Assembly (NCBI GenBank): GCA_964577375.1
Contig: CAZNYW010000007.1
Coordinates: 1 to 64,000, forward strand
Direction: 5' to 3'
Length of the DNA: 64,000 bases
DNA from: DATKUC01 sp964577375
Lineage (GTDB): Bacteria > Spirochaetota > Spirochaetia > DSM-27196 > DATKUC01
Within the stretch, counting starts at the first letter, position 1, and each line of letters begins with the position of its first letter. Shown piece after piece: positions 33,175 to 42,211 of this stretch. The notes beneath the pieces are model-generated. The model ran no database searches and was not told where the DNA came from. It saw nothing but the letters and a program-made list of their open reading frames with translations. The position numbers and the translations under genes were made by a program.

Positions 33175-34164
33175 TCAGCGAGGAAGAAGGTCCGCGAGTA
33201 CTTTCCGGGCGCTTTTCTTCTGTATGATCGCCGCCTCATTCCACAGGTAGAGGTGGCTGTGGTAGAAGTCGCTCTTCGCCCGGACAGGTCTCTTTTCCAC
33301 CAGTTTGGTCTCGTGCAGCACCTCGTTTCGAAGCCAGAGGAATTTGTCGTAGGTTGATCCTATGTCCTCGTCGCCGGTCGACTCATTCAGGAAGAACGCT
33401 TCGCCGCGCCACTCGTTCCGACGGTACTCCGGCACGTCCTCGTCTATGATGAAGTCGAGTACGCGCTCCTTTCCCGTCTTTTCCTGGGAAGGCTTGCCGA
33501 GAAGCTCGATGAGCCTCTCTTCGACGAGCTCCCAGTCGGCGAAAGACTTACGGTTGAAGGTGCAAAGATATCCGTAGATCTTCCTCGCGGCTGCGAAGAA
33601 ACGGTCACGGTTTCGAACAAGGCGGTGGGGCGGCAGGAGCCGCGGATCCTCCCACACGCCGTCGAGATTGTCAGGTGACGCGAGGGCCTGCGCATGCCCG
33701 ATCGGAGGAATCAGCGAGTTTTCCTCGATGCGGTTCCATTCCTCGTTCCGGCCTGAAAAGTTCTGGTGCGCCCACGAGTCGGCAAAGGTGTGAAGCGCAA
33801 TGCCGACGCGGTAGAGATTCCGGCTCTTAAGCGCTTCTATCAGGTACCGCTTCAGCCTCGGTGAGTTCGGAGTCACATTGAAGGCGTTGGTCTTTCCGTC
33901 GACCCTCCGCGCCTGCTCGAAGTGCGGGTCGCCGGGAAAGAAGTGAAAGGGTATCCAGACATCGGTCTCCTGGCGGCGATTCCAGAAGCCGAAGTGGTGC
34001 GTAACGAGTGTTTCGTACCGCCCCTTTTCGGTGTCGATGTCGTAGGAAACGAGAGCGTTGTCCAGATACTGGGAGGAGTAGGCGAGCACGTAGGCATCGT
34101 CGCGGTCGAATCCGGCCCGCTTCGCGAGAAAGTGGAGCGTGTAGTAGTGAAACTCGTGGTTCAT
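33175..34164 (-). CDS. DUF6765-like conserved protein, 329 aa
   Basis: Begins MNHEFHYYTLHFLAKRAGFD and has several His/Asp clusters that could bind metal: LAYSSQYLDNA, VTHHFGFWN, PFHFFPGDPHFEQAR, GIALHTFADSWAHQNFSG and PPIGHAQAL. The HTFxDSWAHQxFSG pattern resembles the zinc phospholipase C/S1-P1-like all-helical fold and matches what I know as DUF6765. No signal peptide. Substrate unknown. Convergent with the CYTH gene, seven bases apart. Confidence 0.75.
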   Translation of the reverse strand: MNHEFHYYTLHFLAKRAGFDRDDAYVLAYSSQYLDNALVSYDIDTEKGRYETLVTHHFGFWNRRQETDVWIPFHFFPGDPHFEQARRVDGKTNAFNVTPNSPRLKRYLIEALKSRNLYRVGIALHTFADSWAHQNFSGRNEEWNRIEENSLIPPIGHAQALASPDNLDGVWEDPRLLPPHRLVRNRDRFFAAARKIYGYLCTFNRKSFADWELVEERLIELLGKPSQEKTGKERVLDFIIDEDVPEYRRNEWRGEAFFLNESTGDEDIGSTYDKFLWLRNEVLHETKLVEKRPVRAKSDFYHSHLYLWNEAAIIQKKSARKVLADLLPR

Positions 34165-34232
34165 TGTTGCCTCGCAGTACTGCCGCTTCGTCAGTATAGA
34201 AGGTAGCAAAAGCGCGGACAACCGGACAGGGG

Positions 34233-34919
34233 ATGGAACAGTCGGGAGAGTTCGGCTATCGTCGAGTCATGAAGGTCTTCGCTCTGCCGCTCTCCGTCCG
34301 TGGTATCGTTTTCGACATCGACAATACGCTCTACAGGCACGAGGAGTATGTCCGGCAGCAGATCGACCTGCTGATCCGGCGGCTTGCGCACGAGCGCGGT
34401 GAGCGATACGAGGACACGCGGCAGATGATCGAGGATTTCCGGGCGCAGGAGGCGGCGAAGAACGACGGCAGAAAGCCTTCCCTGGGCAATGCCTTCCTTC
34501 ACTTCGGAGTGCCGATCGAAACCAGCGTCCGGTGGCGGGAGGAGGAGCTCCATCCGGAAGAATATCTCGGGCCCGATCCTGAGCTTGCAGCGCTGCTCGA
34601 GCGGATATCGACGCGATTCAGGCTCTGCTGCGTCACGAACAACCCACAGGCTGTCGGCAGGAAGACACTGCGCGCCCTCTCTCTCGAGTCCAGCTTTCCG
34701 GTGGTGATCGGCCTTGACGACAGCGGGGTTTCCAAACCGCACGTGGCCCCCTTCCTGAGCGCCGCGAAGCTTCTCTCGCTCGAGCCCGCGGAGATGGTCA
34801 GCATCGGTGACCGTTACGAGGTCGACCTCGAACCTGCCATGGCGGTCGGAATGGGAGGAATTCTCGTCGAGTCGCGCGAGGACCTTTTTGACGTGCCGCT
34901 CTGGGCCGGTGGCGAATAA
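34233..34919 (+). CDS. HAD-superfamily hydrolase, 228 aa
   Basis: HAD motif I VFDIDNTLY (nucleophile and acid Asp), motif II CVTNNPQ, motif III SKPHVAPF (Lys) and motif IV VSIGDRYEVDLEPA. A helical cap lies between motifs I and II. The pattern is that of the pyrimidine 5'-nucleotidase/phosphatase-like group. The start is uncertain: ATG 34233 or ATG 34269 (12 residues later). It precedes the diacylglycerol-kinase-like gene, which has its own promoter. Confidence 0.85.
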   Translation: MEQSGEFGYRRVMKVFALPLSVRGIVFDIDNTLYRHEEYVRQQIDLLIRRLAHERGERYEDTRQMIEDFRAQEAAKNDGRKPSLGNAFLHFGVPIETSVRWREEELHPEEYLGPDPELAALLERISTRFRLCCVTNNPQAVGRKTLRALSLESSFPVVIGLDDSGVSKPHVAPFLSAAKLLSLEPAEMVSIGDRYEVDLEPAMAVGMGGILVESREDLFDVPLWAGGE

Positions 34920-34933
34920 CGAGTTGATTTTCG

Positions 34934-34963
34934 TTGACAGCGGGTGAGTTTCGCCGTTATACC
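34934..34963 (+). promoter_or_regulatory. Sigma70-type promoter of the lipid kinase-like gene
   Basis: TTGACA (34934-34939), 17-18 bases, TTATAC/TATACC (34957-34963). The leader of about 12-15 bases contains the ribosome site AGGAG before ATG 34983. Confidence 0.7.
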
Positions 34964-34982
34964 TAACACTAACAGGAGCGTC

Positions 34983-36167
34983 ATGGATTCCAATCAGATC
35001 GACGAGTTCTTCCACGGCATAGTGAAGGTGCTCTCCTTTTCCGAACGGCTGAAGCGAAGGCGTTATCACATCGACATAATCGTCAATCCCGTGGCCGGAA
35101 AGGTTGCCAGGCACGGGATCTTCCACCAGGAGCTTGGCGTCGTCCGAGCTTTCGTCGAACGGCTTCACCGTCAGCGGAAAGAAACCGGTGCGCCGCAGGA
35201 ATCGAGCTCGGAGCCTGCAGCAACGCTTCATGTGTCCCGGCGCCCGGGCCATGCCGCCGAAATCGCCTCCGGGATTCTGAACCGGATCGCTTTGTCCGGA
35301 CGGATCGCTTCGTCCGGACGGATCGCTTCGTCCGGACGGATCGGCTCCTCCGGCGGCTCGGCAGCGGGAGCCGACGTCCGCAACCTGCTGGTGACGGTGG
35401 GAGGGGACGGAACTCATGAGGAGGTGCTCGGTGTGCTCTATCAGGGCGATCCTGCAGTCCTCGCCAGGCTCGAAATCTTCCGGCTGCCGATGGGCACCGG
35501 GAACGATTCGGCGGATGCGCTCGAGGTTGCCGAAGCTTGTGACATTCTGTACGAGGGCGAGGACGGCAAGCGGGTAGGGGCGCTGCGTGTCACCCCGAAG
35601 GGCATGGCGCCGCTCTATTCGTTCAACATCGCTTCGATCGGACTCGACGCCTACGTCACCTATCTGACAAACCGCCTGAAATCGGTGATCCCGGGCGACA
35701 TTTACAAGTTTCTCGCCGACGTCGCGACTCTCTTTTACCAGCCGAAGTATGGCGAGGAGCCTATGACCATCACGGCAGAGACCAGGAGCGGAGCGGTTGA
35801 AACACTACAGGGCCGGTTCATCCTCGTCGCAATGGGTCTGTCAGGCCACCGCGTCTACGGCGGAGCGAAGCCGGTTCTTCCCGGCGACGAGAATCTCTGC
35901 GTAATGTCCGAGGTAGGACTGATACGAAAGATACGGCTAAAGAAATTGTTCTATGCCGGAACGCACGTCGAGCAGCCGGAAACCCGGATGCTGAACGTCG
36001 GCAGGATCACAATCTCATACAATGGCCGGATACCTGTACAGGTCGACGGCGAGGCTCGCTGGCTGGAACCGGAGAACTTTCCGCTGCAGATTGAAATCCT
36101 CGAACCGCGGCTGCACGTCCTGACGCACGCGAACAGGGCGGCCGACTTGGATCAGTCGAAATCGTAG
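34983..36167 (+). CDS. Diacylglycerol kinase catalytic-domain protein, 394 aa
   Basis: DAGK/LCB5-type kinase: IDIIVNPVAGKVARHG (residues 28-43), nucleotide loop VTVGGDGTHEEVLGVLY, FRLPMGTGNDSADAL and C-terminal beta domain with IPVQVDGEARWLEPE. Phosphorylates a lipid or sphingoid-like acceptor at the membrane. Residues about 100-124 are an insertion made of an 18-bp tandem repeat (RIASSG units) just before the GGDGT strand. ATG 34983 follows CAGGAGCGTC. It overlaps the end of the convergent MBL gene by 16 bases. Confidence 0.88.
   Translation: MDSNQIDEFFHGIVKVLSFSERLKRRRYHIDIIVNPVAGKVARHGIFHQELGVVRAFVERLHRQRKETGAPQESSSEPAATLHVSRRPGHAAEIASGILNRIALSGRIASSGRIASSGRIGSSGGSAAGADVRNLLVTVGGDGTHEEVLGVLYQGDPAVLARLEIFRLPMGTGNDSADALEVAEACDILYEGEDGKRVGALRVTPKGMAPLYSFNIASIGLDAYVTYLTNRLKSVIPGDIYKFLADVATLFYQPKYGEEPMTITAETRSGAVETLQGRFILVAMGLSGHRVYGGAKPVLPGDENLCVMSEVGLIRKIRLKKLFYAGTHVEQPETRMLNVGRITISYNGRIPVQVDGEARWLEPENFPLQIEILEPRLHVLTHANRAADLDQSKS
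35283..35354 (+). repeat. 18-bp in-frame tandem repeat in the lipid kinase gene
   Basis: CGGATCGCTTCGTCCGGA repeated at 35283, 35301 and 35319 (first copy one base different), with a diverged fourth copy at 35337-35354. Encodes Arg-Ile-Ala-Ser-Ser-Gly units in a loop. Confidence 0.92.
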
Positions 36168-37000
36168 AAGCAACCCTGACGAACAAATCCAGCAAAGCCG
36201 AGCTCTTTCACGCGATCACCATACTGCTCGTAATTGTCTGAGTAGTGCATCAGGTAGGTCTTCTTCCTCGTCGGCCGGGGAAGTTTACCGAGATCTTCCA
36301 GGAACGCGTGTACTCCCTGCGGGAAGAATTGAACGTCGTGAAAGATCGTTTCGATTTTGAAGCGTTTCTGGAAGTCGGAAAGCAGCTTCGGATCGTACTT
36401 GGTGTCGCCGGTGAACAGGACCCTGTCGTCGATCAGAAGACCCACGCTGTAGTAGCTTGTCTCCCATGACTCTGCCTGCTCGGGATAGTGGTTGGTGCGG
36501 ATAAGCTTGAGGTTCAACGAGCCCACCTGCACTTCACAGGTTTCGCGGGGATAGCCCGGCAGCCAGGCCGGTCTGACCACATCCCATAGATCGGAGAACT
36601 CAAGGGTCCGCCCGTCGCGAATTTCGTTGTAGCTCGCACCGCCTTTCAGCGAAAAGTCCCAGAGCAGCTTCTGGTACTGGCTCGTTATGATGATCCGGGG
36701 CTTTTTCCGGGCGACGTATCGCCCCATCAGCATAACCTCCTCGAGTCCGCCGATGTGATCCGCGTGCGAGTGAGTGATCAGAAAATACCGGATATCGGTC
36801 GACATGAGTCCGAGGTCGAAAAGAGCCTGCGACGACTTCGTGCCGAAGTCGACCATGACGTGGTCCTTTCCCTTGATGATGATGAAATTGTTCTGATTCA
36901 GTTTCTTTGAGAATGCGCTGCCTGTGCCGAGCGCGAAGATGCTCAAAACTCCGCTGTTGCTGAGAGGTAGAGGCGACTTTTGCAGCTCTCGAATTTTCAT
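36152..37000 (-). CDS. Metallo-beta-lactamase-fold hydrolase, 282 aa
   Basis: MBL signature THSHADHIGGLEEVML, third-strand metal Asp in VLFTGDTKYDP and final His in YLMHYSD; the N-terminus (LSIFALGTGSAFSKKLNQNN) is like RNase Z-type phosphodiesterases. The usual RNase Z exosite arm is not evident, so a general phosphodiesterase or hydrolase is the safe call. ATG 37000, with GGA seven bases upstream. Its 3' end overlaps the convergent lipid kinase gene. Confidence 0.85.
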   Translation of the reverse strand: MKIRELQKSPLPLSNSGVLSIFALGTGSAFSKKLNQNNFIIIKGKDHVMVDFGTKSSQALFDLGLMSTDIRYFLITHSHADHIGGLEEVMLMGRYVARKKPRIIITSQYQKLLWDFSLKGGASYNEIRDGRTLEFSDLWDVVRPAWLPGYPRETCEVQVGSLNLKLIRTNHYPEQAESWETSYYSVGLLIDDRVLFTGDTKYDPKLLSDFQKRFKIETIFHDVQFFPQGVHAFLEDLGKLPRPTRKKTYLMHYSDNYEQYGDRVKELGFAGFVRQGCFYDFD

Positions 37001-37155
37001 CAACCATCCTTTGGCGCCGGTTTCGCAGTGGTGGCGCGAGCGGACGAGTCCTGTCCCACAAATTTACAACTTCCCAGGACGGAATTCCGGTGCAATTTTC
37101 TACAATATCGGCAACTTCGCAGTCCGCCTGGCATCGAAAACCGCGAAATTGGAGA

Positions 37156-37836
37156 TTAGTCGTCGGCTGGCTGGTCGGTCAGTACAAGGAGGTCAGCGCA
37201 CGAGCGGGTTATCCTGGCCGGGCATTCCGACTCCTCCGTTGTGTCGTCGAGAAAGCGATGCAGCGCCTGCCGCTTGGCCTCTCCGAAAAACAGCAGCACT
37301 ATTGCGCCGCTGCGCCGGATCAGGCTTCGTGTTGCGCTTACCCTTTCGGGCGGCGGCTTCGGCGCGTTGTGAACGTCGACGAAGGGCCTGTCTGCCACGG
37401 TGAGCTCAGCATGGTGCGGAAAGAGTGACGCAATGTGTCCGTCCTCACCGGCGCCGAGGACGAGAAGATCGAACCGCGATCCCACCCGGGAGAACTCATC
37501 CGAGTAGTCAGCAGCGCCCCCGGTGCAGGGATGGATGTGCTCTGCGGGAATCATGCGGTTTTCCCGCAGCGGTGATATGAGGAGGTCGTTTATCTCCTTG
37601 AAGTTGCTGTCGGGACTGTCGGGGGGAACCCGCCGCTCGTCTGCAAGGAAGAAGTGGACCGATTCCCATGGGAGGGCCGCACGGCTCAAACCCTGCAGAA
37701 GCTCCGATACCGAACGCCCGCCGGGAAGTCCCAGAACCGCCTGGCCCGAACGGGCGGAGGCTGAGGACAGCCTCGAGACGGCAAAGTCGACAGCTTCGCG
37801 ATCCAGTTCCTCTCGACTGTTACGCAGGACACGCAT
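37156..37836 (-). CDS. pgl: 6-phosphogluconolactonase, 226 aa
   Basis: Family motifs LGLPGGRSVSELLQGL, SVHFFLADERRVPPDSPDSN and LLVLGAGEDGHIASLFPHHA. Converts 6-phosphogluconolactone to 6-phosphogluconate in the oxidative pentose phosphate pathway. zwf and gnd are not adjacent. Starts at ATG 37836, 21 bases downstream of the small basic protein gene on the same strand, so probably coexpressed. Confidence 0.93.
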   Translation of the reverse strand: MRVLRNSREELDREAVDFAVSRLSSASARSGQAVLGLPGGRSVSELLQGLSRAALPWESVHFFLADERRVPPDSPDSNFKEINDLLISPLRENRMIPAEHIHPCTGGAADYSDEFSRVGSRFDLLVLGAGEDGHIASLFPHHAELTVADRPFVDVHNAPKPPPERVSATRSLIRRSGAIVLLFFGEAKRQALHRFLDDTTEESECPARITRSCADLLVLTDQPADD

Positions 37837-37857
37837 TCGCGAGCTTGCCGAAATCGG

Positions 37858-38031
37858 CTACATCAGGTCCTTGGGCCTTCGTGCGGTATTCCCTGTTTTT
37901 TCGCAAACGGCGAAATGCTTCATCTTTCCGCCCTCGAAAACGGACTTCAGCACGATCTTGCCTCCCCATCGGCTGATAAGCTCCTGAGATGCAACACGCC
38001 GGGCGTTCTTCGAAATCAGTCGTTGTGCCAT
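37858..38031 (-). CDS. Small basic hypothetical protein, 57 aa
   Basis: Begins MAQRLISKNARRVASQELIS and ends KTGNTARRPKDLM. The start is ATG 38031 with a perfect GGAGG six to seven bases upstream (GTGGAGGCTACGA), which argues that this is a real gene despite its size. Thirteen Lys/Arg out of 57 and two hydrophobic strands (KIVLKSVF, MKHFAVCE) suggest a small RNA-binding or ribosome-associated protein, but I do not recognise it. Upstream of pgl by 21 bases. Confidence 0.7.
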   Translation of the reverse strand: MAQRLISKNARRVASQELISRWGGKIVLKSVFEGGKMKHFAVCEKTGNTARRPKDLM

Positions 38032-38142
38032 TCGTAGCCTCCACGCCAAGGTTAACGGCAGTTTTGCGCGGCGTCAACCCGGACTGGAAATCCGCGGCCG
38101 GAATCGCTACCTTGAAGGAAACTGGAAAAACCGGAGGCACTG

Positions 38143-39123
38143 ATGGAGTACGTTCGGCTTGGTTCGACCGGGCTCAAGGTTTCGCGCATCTGTCTCGGGA
38201 CCATGACCTATGGAACGACCAAATGGCGTGACTGGGTTCTCTCGGAAGAGAATTCGCTTCCGTTCTACAAGCGGGCGCTCGAGGGAGGTATCAATTTTTT
38301 CGACACCGCCGATATGTACTCGGCCGGCGCGAGCGAAGAGGTTACCGGCAAGGCCCTGAAGAAGTTTGCATCGCGGGAAGAGGTGGTCATAGCCACAAAG
38401 GTATTCAATGCGATGGGACAGGGCCCAAACGATCGCGGTCTGTCGCGCAAGCATATCATGGACGCGATCGATGCATCACTGCGCCGGCTGGGCACCGACT
38501 ACGTCGACCTCTACCAGATACACCGCTGGGACACGGAGACCCCGATCGAGGAGACGCTGCGGGCTCTCGACGACATCGTTCGCGCTGGAAAGGCGCGGTA
38601 CATAGGCGCGTCGAGCATGTTTGCCTGGCAGTTTGCCCAGGCACTCTACACCGCAGACCTCAAGGGGCTCAGTCGCTTCGTTTCGATGCAGAACCACTAC
38701 AATCTTGTCTACCGCGAAGAGGAGAGGGAGATGATCCCGCTCTGTGCGGACCAGCAGATAGCGGTCATCCCGTGGTCGCCGCTTGCGCGCGGATTTCTTG
38801 CCGGGAACCGTACGCCGGAGAAGTCAGGCGAGACCACCCGCAGCAGAAGCGACGCATTTGCGCATTCGCTCTACTACCGGGCGGATGACTTCGCAGTCCT
38901 GGAACGGGTGACGAAACTGGCGGAGAGCATTTCGAAGAAGCCTGCCCAGATTGCGCTCGCCTGGATGCTCCATCAGCCTGCCGTTACCGCGCCGATCGTC
39001 GGAGCCAGCAAGCTGCCGCATCTCGATCAGGCGATTGCAGCGCTCGACATAGAGCTGTCTTCCGAGGATCTTGCCTTCCTCGAGGAACCCTACGTTCCGC
39101 ACCCGGTGCTCGGGCACGGCTGA
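38143..39123 (+). CDS. Aldo/keto reductase, 326 aa
   Basis: AKR fold: RLGSTGLKVSRICLGTMTYG at the start, catalytic Asp/Tyr in FFDTADMYSAGASEEVTG, Lys in VIATKVFNAM, His in LYQIHRWDTETPIEETLR, and cofactor motif IVGASKLPHLDQAI. NADPH-dependent reductase of aldehydes or sugars; closest in form to the YajO/Tas group. GGAGG ribosome site ten bases before ATG 38143. Convergent with the DUF255 gene. Confidence 0.92.
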   Translation: MEYVRLGSTGLKVSRICLGTMTYGTTKWRDWVLSEENSLPFYKRALEGGINFFDTADMYSAGASEEVTGKALKKFASREEVVIATKVFNAMGQGPNDRGLSRKHIMDAIDASLRRLGTDYVDLYQIHRWDTETPIEETLRALDDIVRAGKARYIGASSMFAWQFAQALYTADLKGLSRFVSMQNHYNLVYREEEREMIPLCADQQIAVIPWSPLARGFLAGNRTPEKSGETTRSRSDAFAHSLYYRADDFAVLERVTKLAESISKKPAQIALAWMLHQPAVTAPIVGASKLPHLDQAIAALDIELSSEDLAFLEEPYVPHPVLGHG

Positions 39124-39128
39124 CGGGA

Positions 39129-41054
39129 TCAACGACCGGAAGATGCGGAAGGAACAGCAAGTCCCGGTCTGCACGCGCCGCGGTAACAGGTGACGAGCCT
39201 CCTCCCCGGATACTGGACCGAATTTATCGGAAGATCTTTCCAGGGGAGGGGGTCGGGCGTTTCGACAGTGTAGAAATACCCGTTGCGAATCAGGGTGGTC
39301 AGATTCCCGAAGTCCTCCGCAAGCGGATTCCCGAATGGGCCCGGATAATAGACGTCGCCTGAAATAATCGCCGCGTCGAGCAGCGCGCGTTCGGCTACGG
39401 CCGGGCTTGACGGCACAGGGTGGTCGTAGCGTTCGGCGGCCACGGCGACGAAATCGGCGTTGGCCGATTCGCGCCAGGCGCTTCCGCTGCGGTAGCCCTC
39501 TACCCGGCGGCGAAAGAGCTCGATCTCTTCCTCGGTCTCACCCGTCTCCTGGTGGATCAGGGTAAGAAGCAGCAGAAGGCTGGCCTCGTCCTCCAGGTAC
39601 TGCTCGGGCTGAAGCTCACCGTCCATCGAGCTGTGGTGCAGGACGCCATCGGCGAAGTGAAGCTCGAGGAGCGCGCCGAGAGTCCGTTTCGCGTGGCGCA
39701 GCGCGTCGGGCAGTCCGAGATAGCGGTGCGCCATCACGAGCGCTGCGGCCGTGAGACAGTTCCACGATGTGACGACCTTGCGGTCGGTATGCGGCTGCGG
39801 CCGCCTCTTCCGGGCGGCGAGGAGCTTTGCCCGGACAGCCTCGTCGACAGCCCTTCGCCGTTCTGCCCGTTGCGGCTCGACCAGGTGATTGCGCCCTTCG
39901 AAATTGCCGTCCTCGCTCAGCTCGAAATGATCGACGAGCCCGGCAAGCTCTCGCGCCGAGAGGATCTCGCGAAGCTCCGCCATGCTCCACAGGTAGGTCG
40001 CACCCTCGCGGTGACCGGTGTCGGCATCATGCGCCGACACGAACAGCTCCCCGGCGCGGAAGGTTTCATCGAGGCAACGGATGATGCCCCGCGCCACCTC
40101 GGCGTAGTGCGCGGTGCCGTATCGCGCGTACGCGGCGGAGTAGCTCCAGAGCAGAAGCGCCTGGTCGTAGAGCATCTTTTCGAAATGAGGGATCGTCCAC
40201 TCGCGGTCCACGCAGTACCTGAAGAAGCCGCCCTGCAGGTGGTCGTGAAGCCCGCGACGCTGCATGGTGTCGAGCGTGGTCTTCACCATGGCGTCGACGT
40301 CGTACTGCTCTTCCGCGGGAAGAACTTCACAAGCGCTCAGGTAGGTAAGAAAGAGCAGCGTGCAGTGCGGCGGAAACTTCGGTCCGGGACCGAATCCGCC
40401 CCAGTCGGCATCGAAGCTGCGGAAGTAGTCCGCGAGGACTGCTGAAGGCTCGGCCGAGTCTCCCGGGTCATCGTAAGCGGGACCGACGGCCGGCGATTCC
40501 GCCGAACCGCGCTCCTGCAGCACTCCGGCGGTGAAGGGGACAAGCTCGTCCCGCTTCTCTTCATAAAAGGACCTGACGCGGCGGAGAATCTCGAGAAATC
40601 CCGGCATTCCGTACCGCGGCTCTACCGCAGCGTAGGTCATCGCGAAGAAGGGTCGGGGAGCATCCATTTCGGCAGTGCCGCCGGGCGCGGCAGAACCGCC
40701 GAAGACAGCGGGCGCCAGGAACACGTTCATCGGCCATCCGCCCTGCCCGGTAGTGGCGACCAGAAAGGCCATCAGGTAGCGGTCGATGTCCGGGCGCTGT
40801 TCGCGGTCAACCTTTATTGAGATGAAATTTCCGTTCAGGAATTCTGCAACTTCCGGGTCGGAGAACGCGCCTGCCGCCATTACGTGGCACCAGTGGCAGG
40901 TTGAGTATCCAACCGACACCATCAGAGGCCGGCAGGTTTCTACCGCGTGCGCGAGGACCGGGGCAGACCACTCCTGCCAGAAGACCGGGTTGTCGGCATG
41001 CTGGCGCAGGTAGGGCGAGATGGACCTGTCAAGGTTGTTCCGGTTGAAATCGAT
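39129..41054 (-). CDS. DUF255 thioredoxin-fold protein (YyaL/SPATA20 family), probable ATC start
   Basis: Family hallmark GYSTCHWCHVM (CxxC) near the start, then GWPMNVFLAP, and an alpha/alpha-toroid part (GGFFRYCVDREWTIPHFEKM, ATYLWSMAELREIL, TSWNCLTAAALVMAHRYLGL). Related proteins begin about 45 residues before the CHWC motif with NRLxxExSPYLxQHAxNPVxW; that region is encoded here (NRNNLDRSISPYLRQHADNP) in the same frame, but no ATG, GTG or TTG precedes it. ATC 41054, five bases after GGAG, is the likely start; the first ATG is 40922. It begins 11 bases downstream of the SDR stop codon, so the two are coupled. Confidence 0.85.
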   Translation of the reverse strand: MDFNRNNLDRSISPYLRQHADNPVFWQEWSAPVLAHAVETCRPLMVSVGYSTCHWCHVMAAGAFSDPEVAEFLNGNFISIKVDREQRPDIDRYLMAFLVATTGQGGWPMNVFLAPAVFGGSAAPGGTAEMDAPRPFFAMTYAAVEPRYGMPGFLEILRRVRSFYEEKRDELVPFTAGVLQERGSAESPAVGPAYDDPGDSAEPSAVLADYFRSFDADWGGFGPGPKFPPHCTLLFLTYLSACEVLPAEEQYDVDAMVKTTLDTMQRRGLHDHLQGGFFRYCVDREWTIPHFEKMLYDQALLLWSYSAAYARYGTAHYAEVARGIIRCLDETFRAGELFVSAHDADTGHREGATYLWSMAELREILSARELAGLVDHFELSEDGNFEGRNHLVEPQRAERRRAVDEAVRAKLLAARKRRPQPHTDRKVVTSWNCLTAAALVMAHRYLGLPDALRHAKRTLGALLELHFADGVLHHSSMDGELQPEQYLEDEASLLLLLTLIHQETGETEEEIELFRRRVEGYRSGSAWRESANADFVAVAAERYDHPVPSSPAVAERALLDAAIISGDVYYPGPFGNPLAEDFGNLTTLIRNGYFYTVETPDPLPWKDLPINSVQYPGRRLVTCYRGACRPGLAVPSASSGR

Positions 41055-41064
41055 AGGCTCTCCG

Positions 41065-41982
41065 CTACATCCCGAAGAAGGAAGCGACGATCTTCAGGTA
41101 GAGACGGTCCGGAATGATGTTCCGGGCCGTGGGCGCGATCCGCTCGACGAAGGCGCCGGGCCGGTAGCGAAACCTCGGACGGCGGGTGCTGAGTGCCTTC
41201 TGGACGGTGCGCGCGACCCTGTCCGGCGACCAGCCGTTGCGCTCGGCCCGGGCCTGTTCCTCCAACACCTTCACCACTATCTCCCGGTAGTCGGAAGACT
41301 CGGTCAGGCCGACTGAGGTCGTCCGGTTGTCAGGCTGCTCGGTTGACGTATTGCCCGGTTCGATGACGATCACCCTGATTCCGAATCGCGCGATTTCCAT
41401 CTGCAGCGACTCGGAAAAGCCCTCGATCGCATACTTGCTCGCGCAGTAGAGTGACTGAAAGGGCATACCCATCTGCCCGCCAATGGAAGAAATGTTCACG
41501 ATTCGCCCGCTTCCGCGACGGCGCATATGCGGCAGAACGGCCCGGCAGATCCTGACGGTTCCAAGGAAGTTGGTCTCGATCTGATCGCGTGCCTCCTCGG
41601 TGCTCATCTCCTCGGCAGAACCGCCGACCGAAACACCCGCGCAATTGACCACGGCGTCTATTCTGCCGGTTTCTGTTTCGATGTAGGTGACTGCCTCGGC
41701 GACCGATTCATCGTTGCGGACGTCGACGTGCAGCAGGGTATAGCCGGGCGAACGGACACCGGCCGGATCCTGCAGCCTGGTGGCTGATGAGAGCTGATCA
41801 TTGGAAAGGGACGCGGCAGCGTCGGTCCTTGCGCTTTCTCCCTGTCCGCGCAGCTCAGCGACGCGCGGCGCGGACCGTCCCGCGCCGAACACCCTGAAAC
41901 CGGACTCCGAAAGGCGAACCGCGCAGGCGCGCCCGATGCCCGATGTGGCTCCTGTTATGAACACCGTTTGCTGTTCCGGCAT
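41065..41982 (-). CDS. Short-chain dehydrogenase/reductase with insertion, 305 aa
   Basis: Classical SDR: TGATSGIG at residues 10-17 (NAD(P) binding), NCAG, catalytic Ser in IVNISSIGGQMGMP and YCASK (Tyr, Lys). A roughly 35-residue insertion (ELRGQGESARTDAAASLSND) follows strand 2. EPGNTST is consistent with the IRVxxIEPGxxxT region of steroid/retinol-type SDRs. Cytoplasmic oxidoreductase of unknown substrate. Its stop ATGTAG lies just ahead of the DUF255 gene. Confidence 0.9.
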   Translation of the reverse strand: MPEQQTVFITGATSGIGRACAVRLSESGFRVFGAGRSAPRVAELRGQGESARTDAAASLSNDQLSSATRLQDPAGVRSPGYTLLHVDVRNDESVAEAVTYIETETGRIDAVVNCAGVSVGGSAEEMSTEEARDQIETNFLGTVRICRAVLPHMRRRGSGRIVNISSIGGQMGMPFQSLYCASKYAIEGFSESLQMEIARFGIRVIVIEPGNTSTEQPDNRTTSVGLTESSDYREIVVKVLEEQARAERNGWSPDRVARTVQKALSTRRPRFRYRPGAFVERIAPTARNIIPDRLYLKIVASFFGM

Positions 41983-42211
41983 GCCTCGCCTCCCCCCGAA
42001 TCTAACTCACTTAGTTATATAGCAGTGTCGAACGACCGACAAGGCACGGAACCGCTCTGCTCTTCTCCCTTGATAGAAAAATAGAGAAAGCAATGGAAAA
42101 GTTTAATAATGATTAATTGTAGTAAATGGAAAAAACTTAAAATGACTTTGTATACTTAGGACGCAGCTACTCCCGGAGTGTATTCCAGTACAGAACGATA
42201 CGGAGGTCGTC

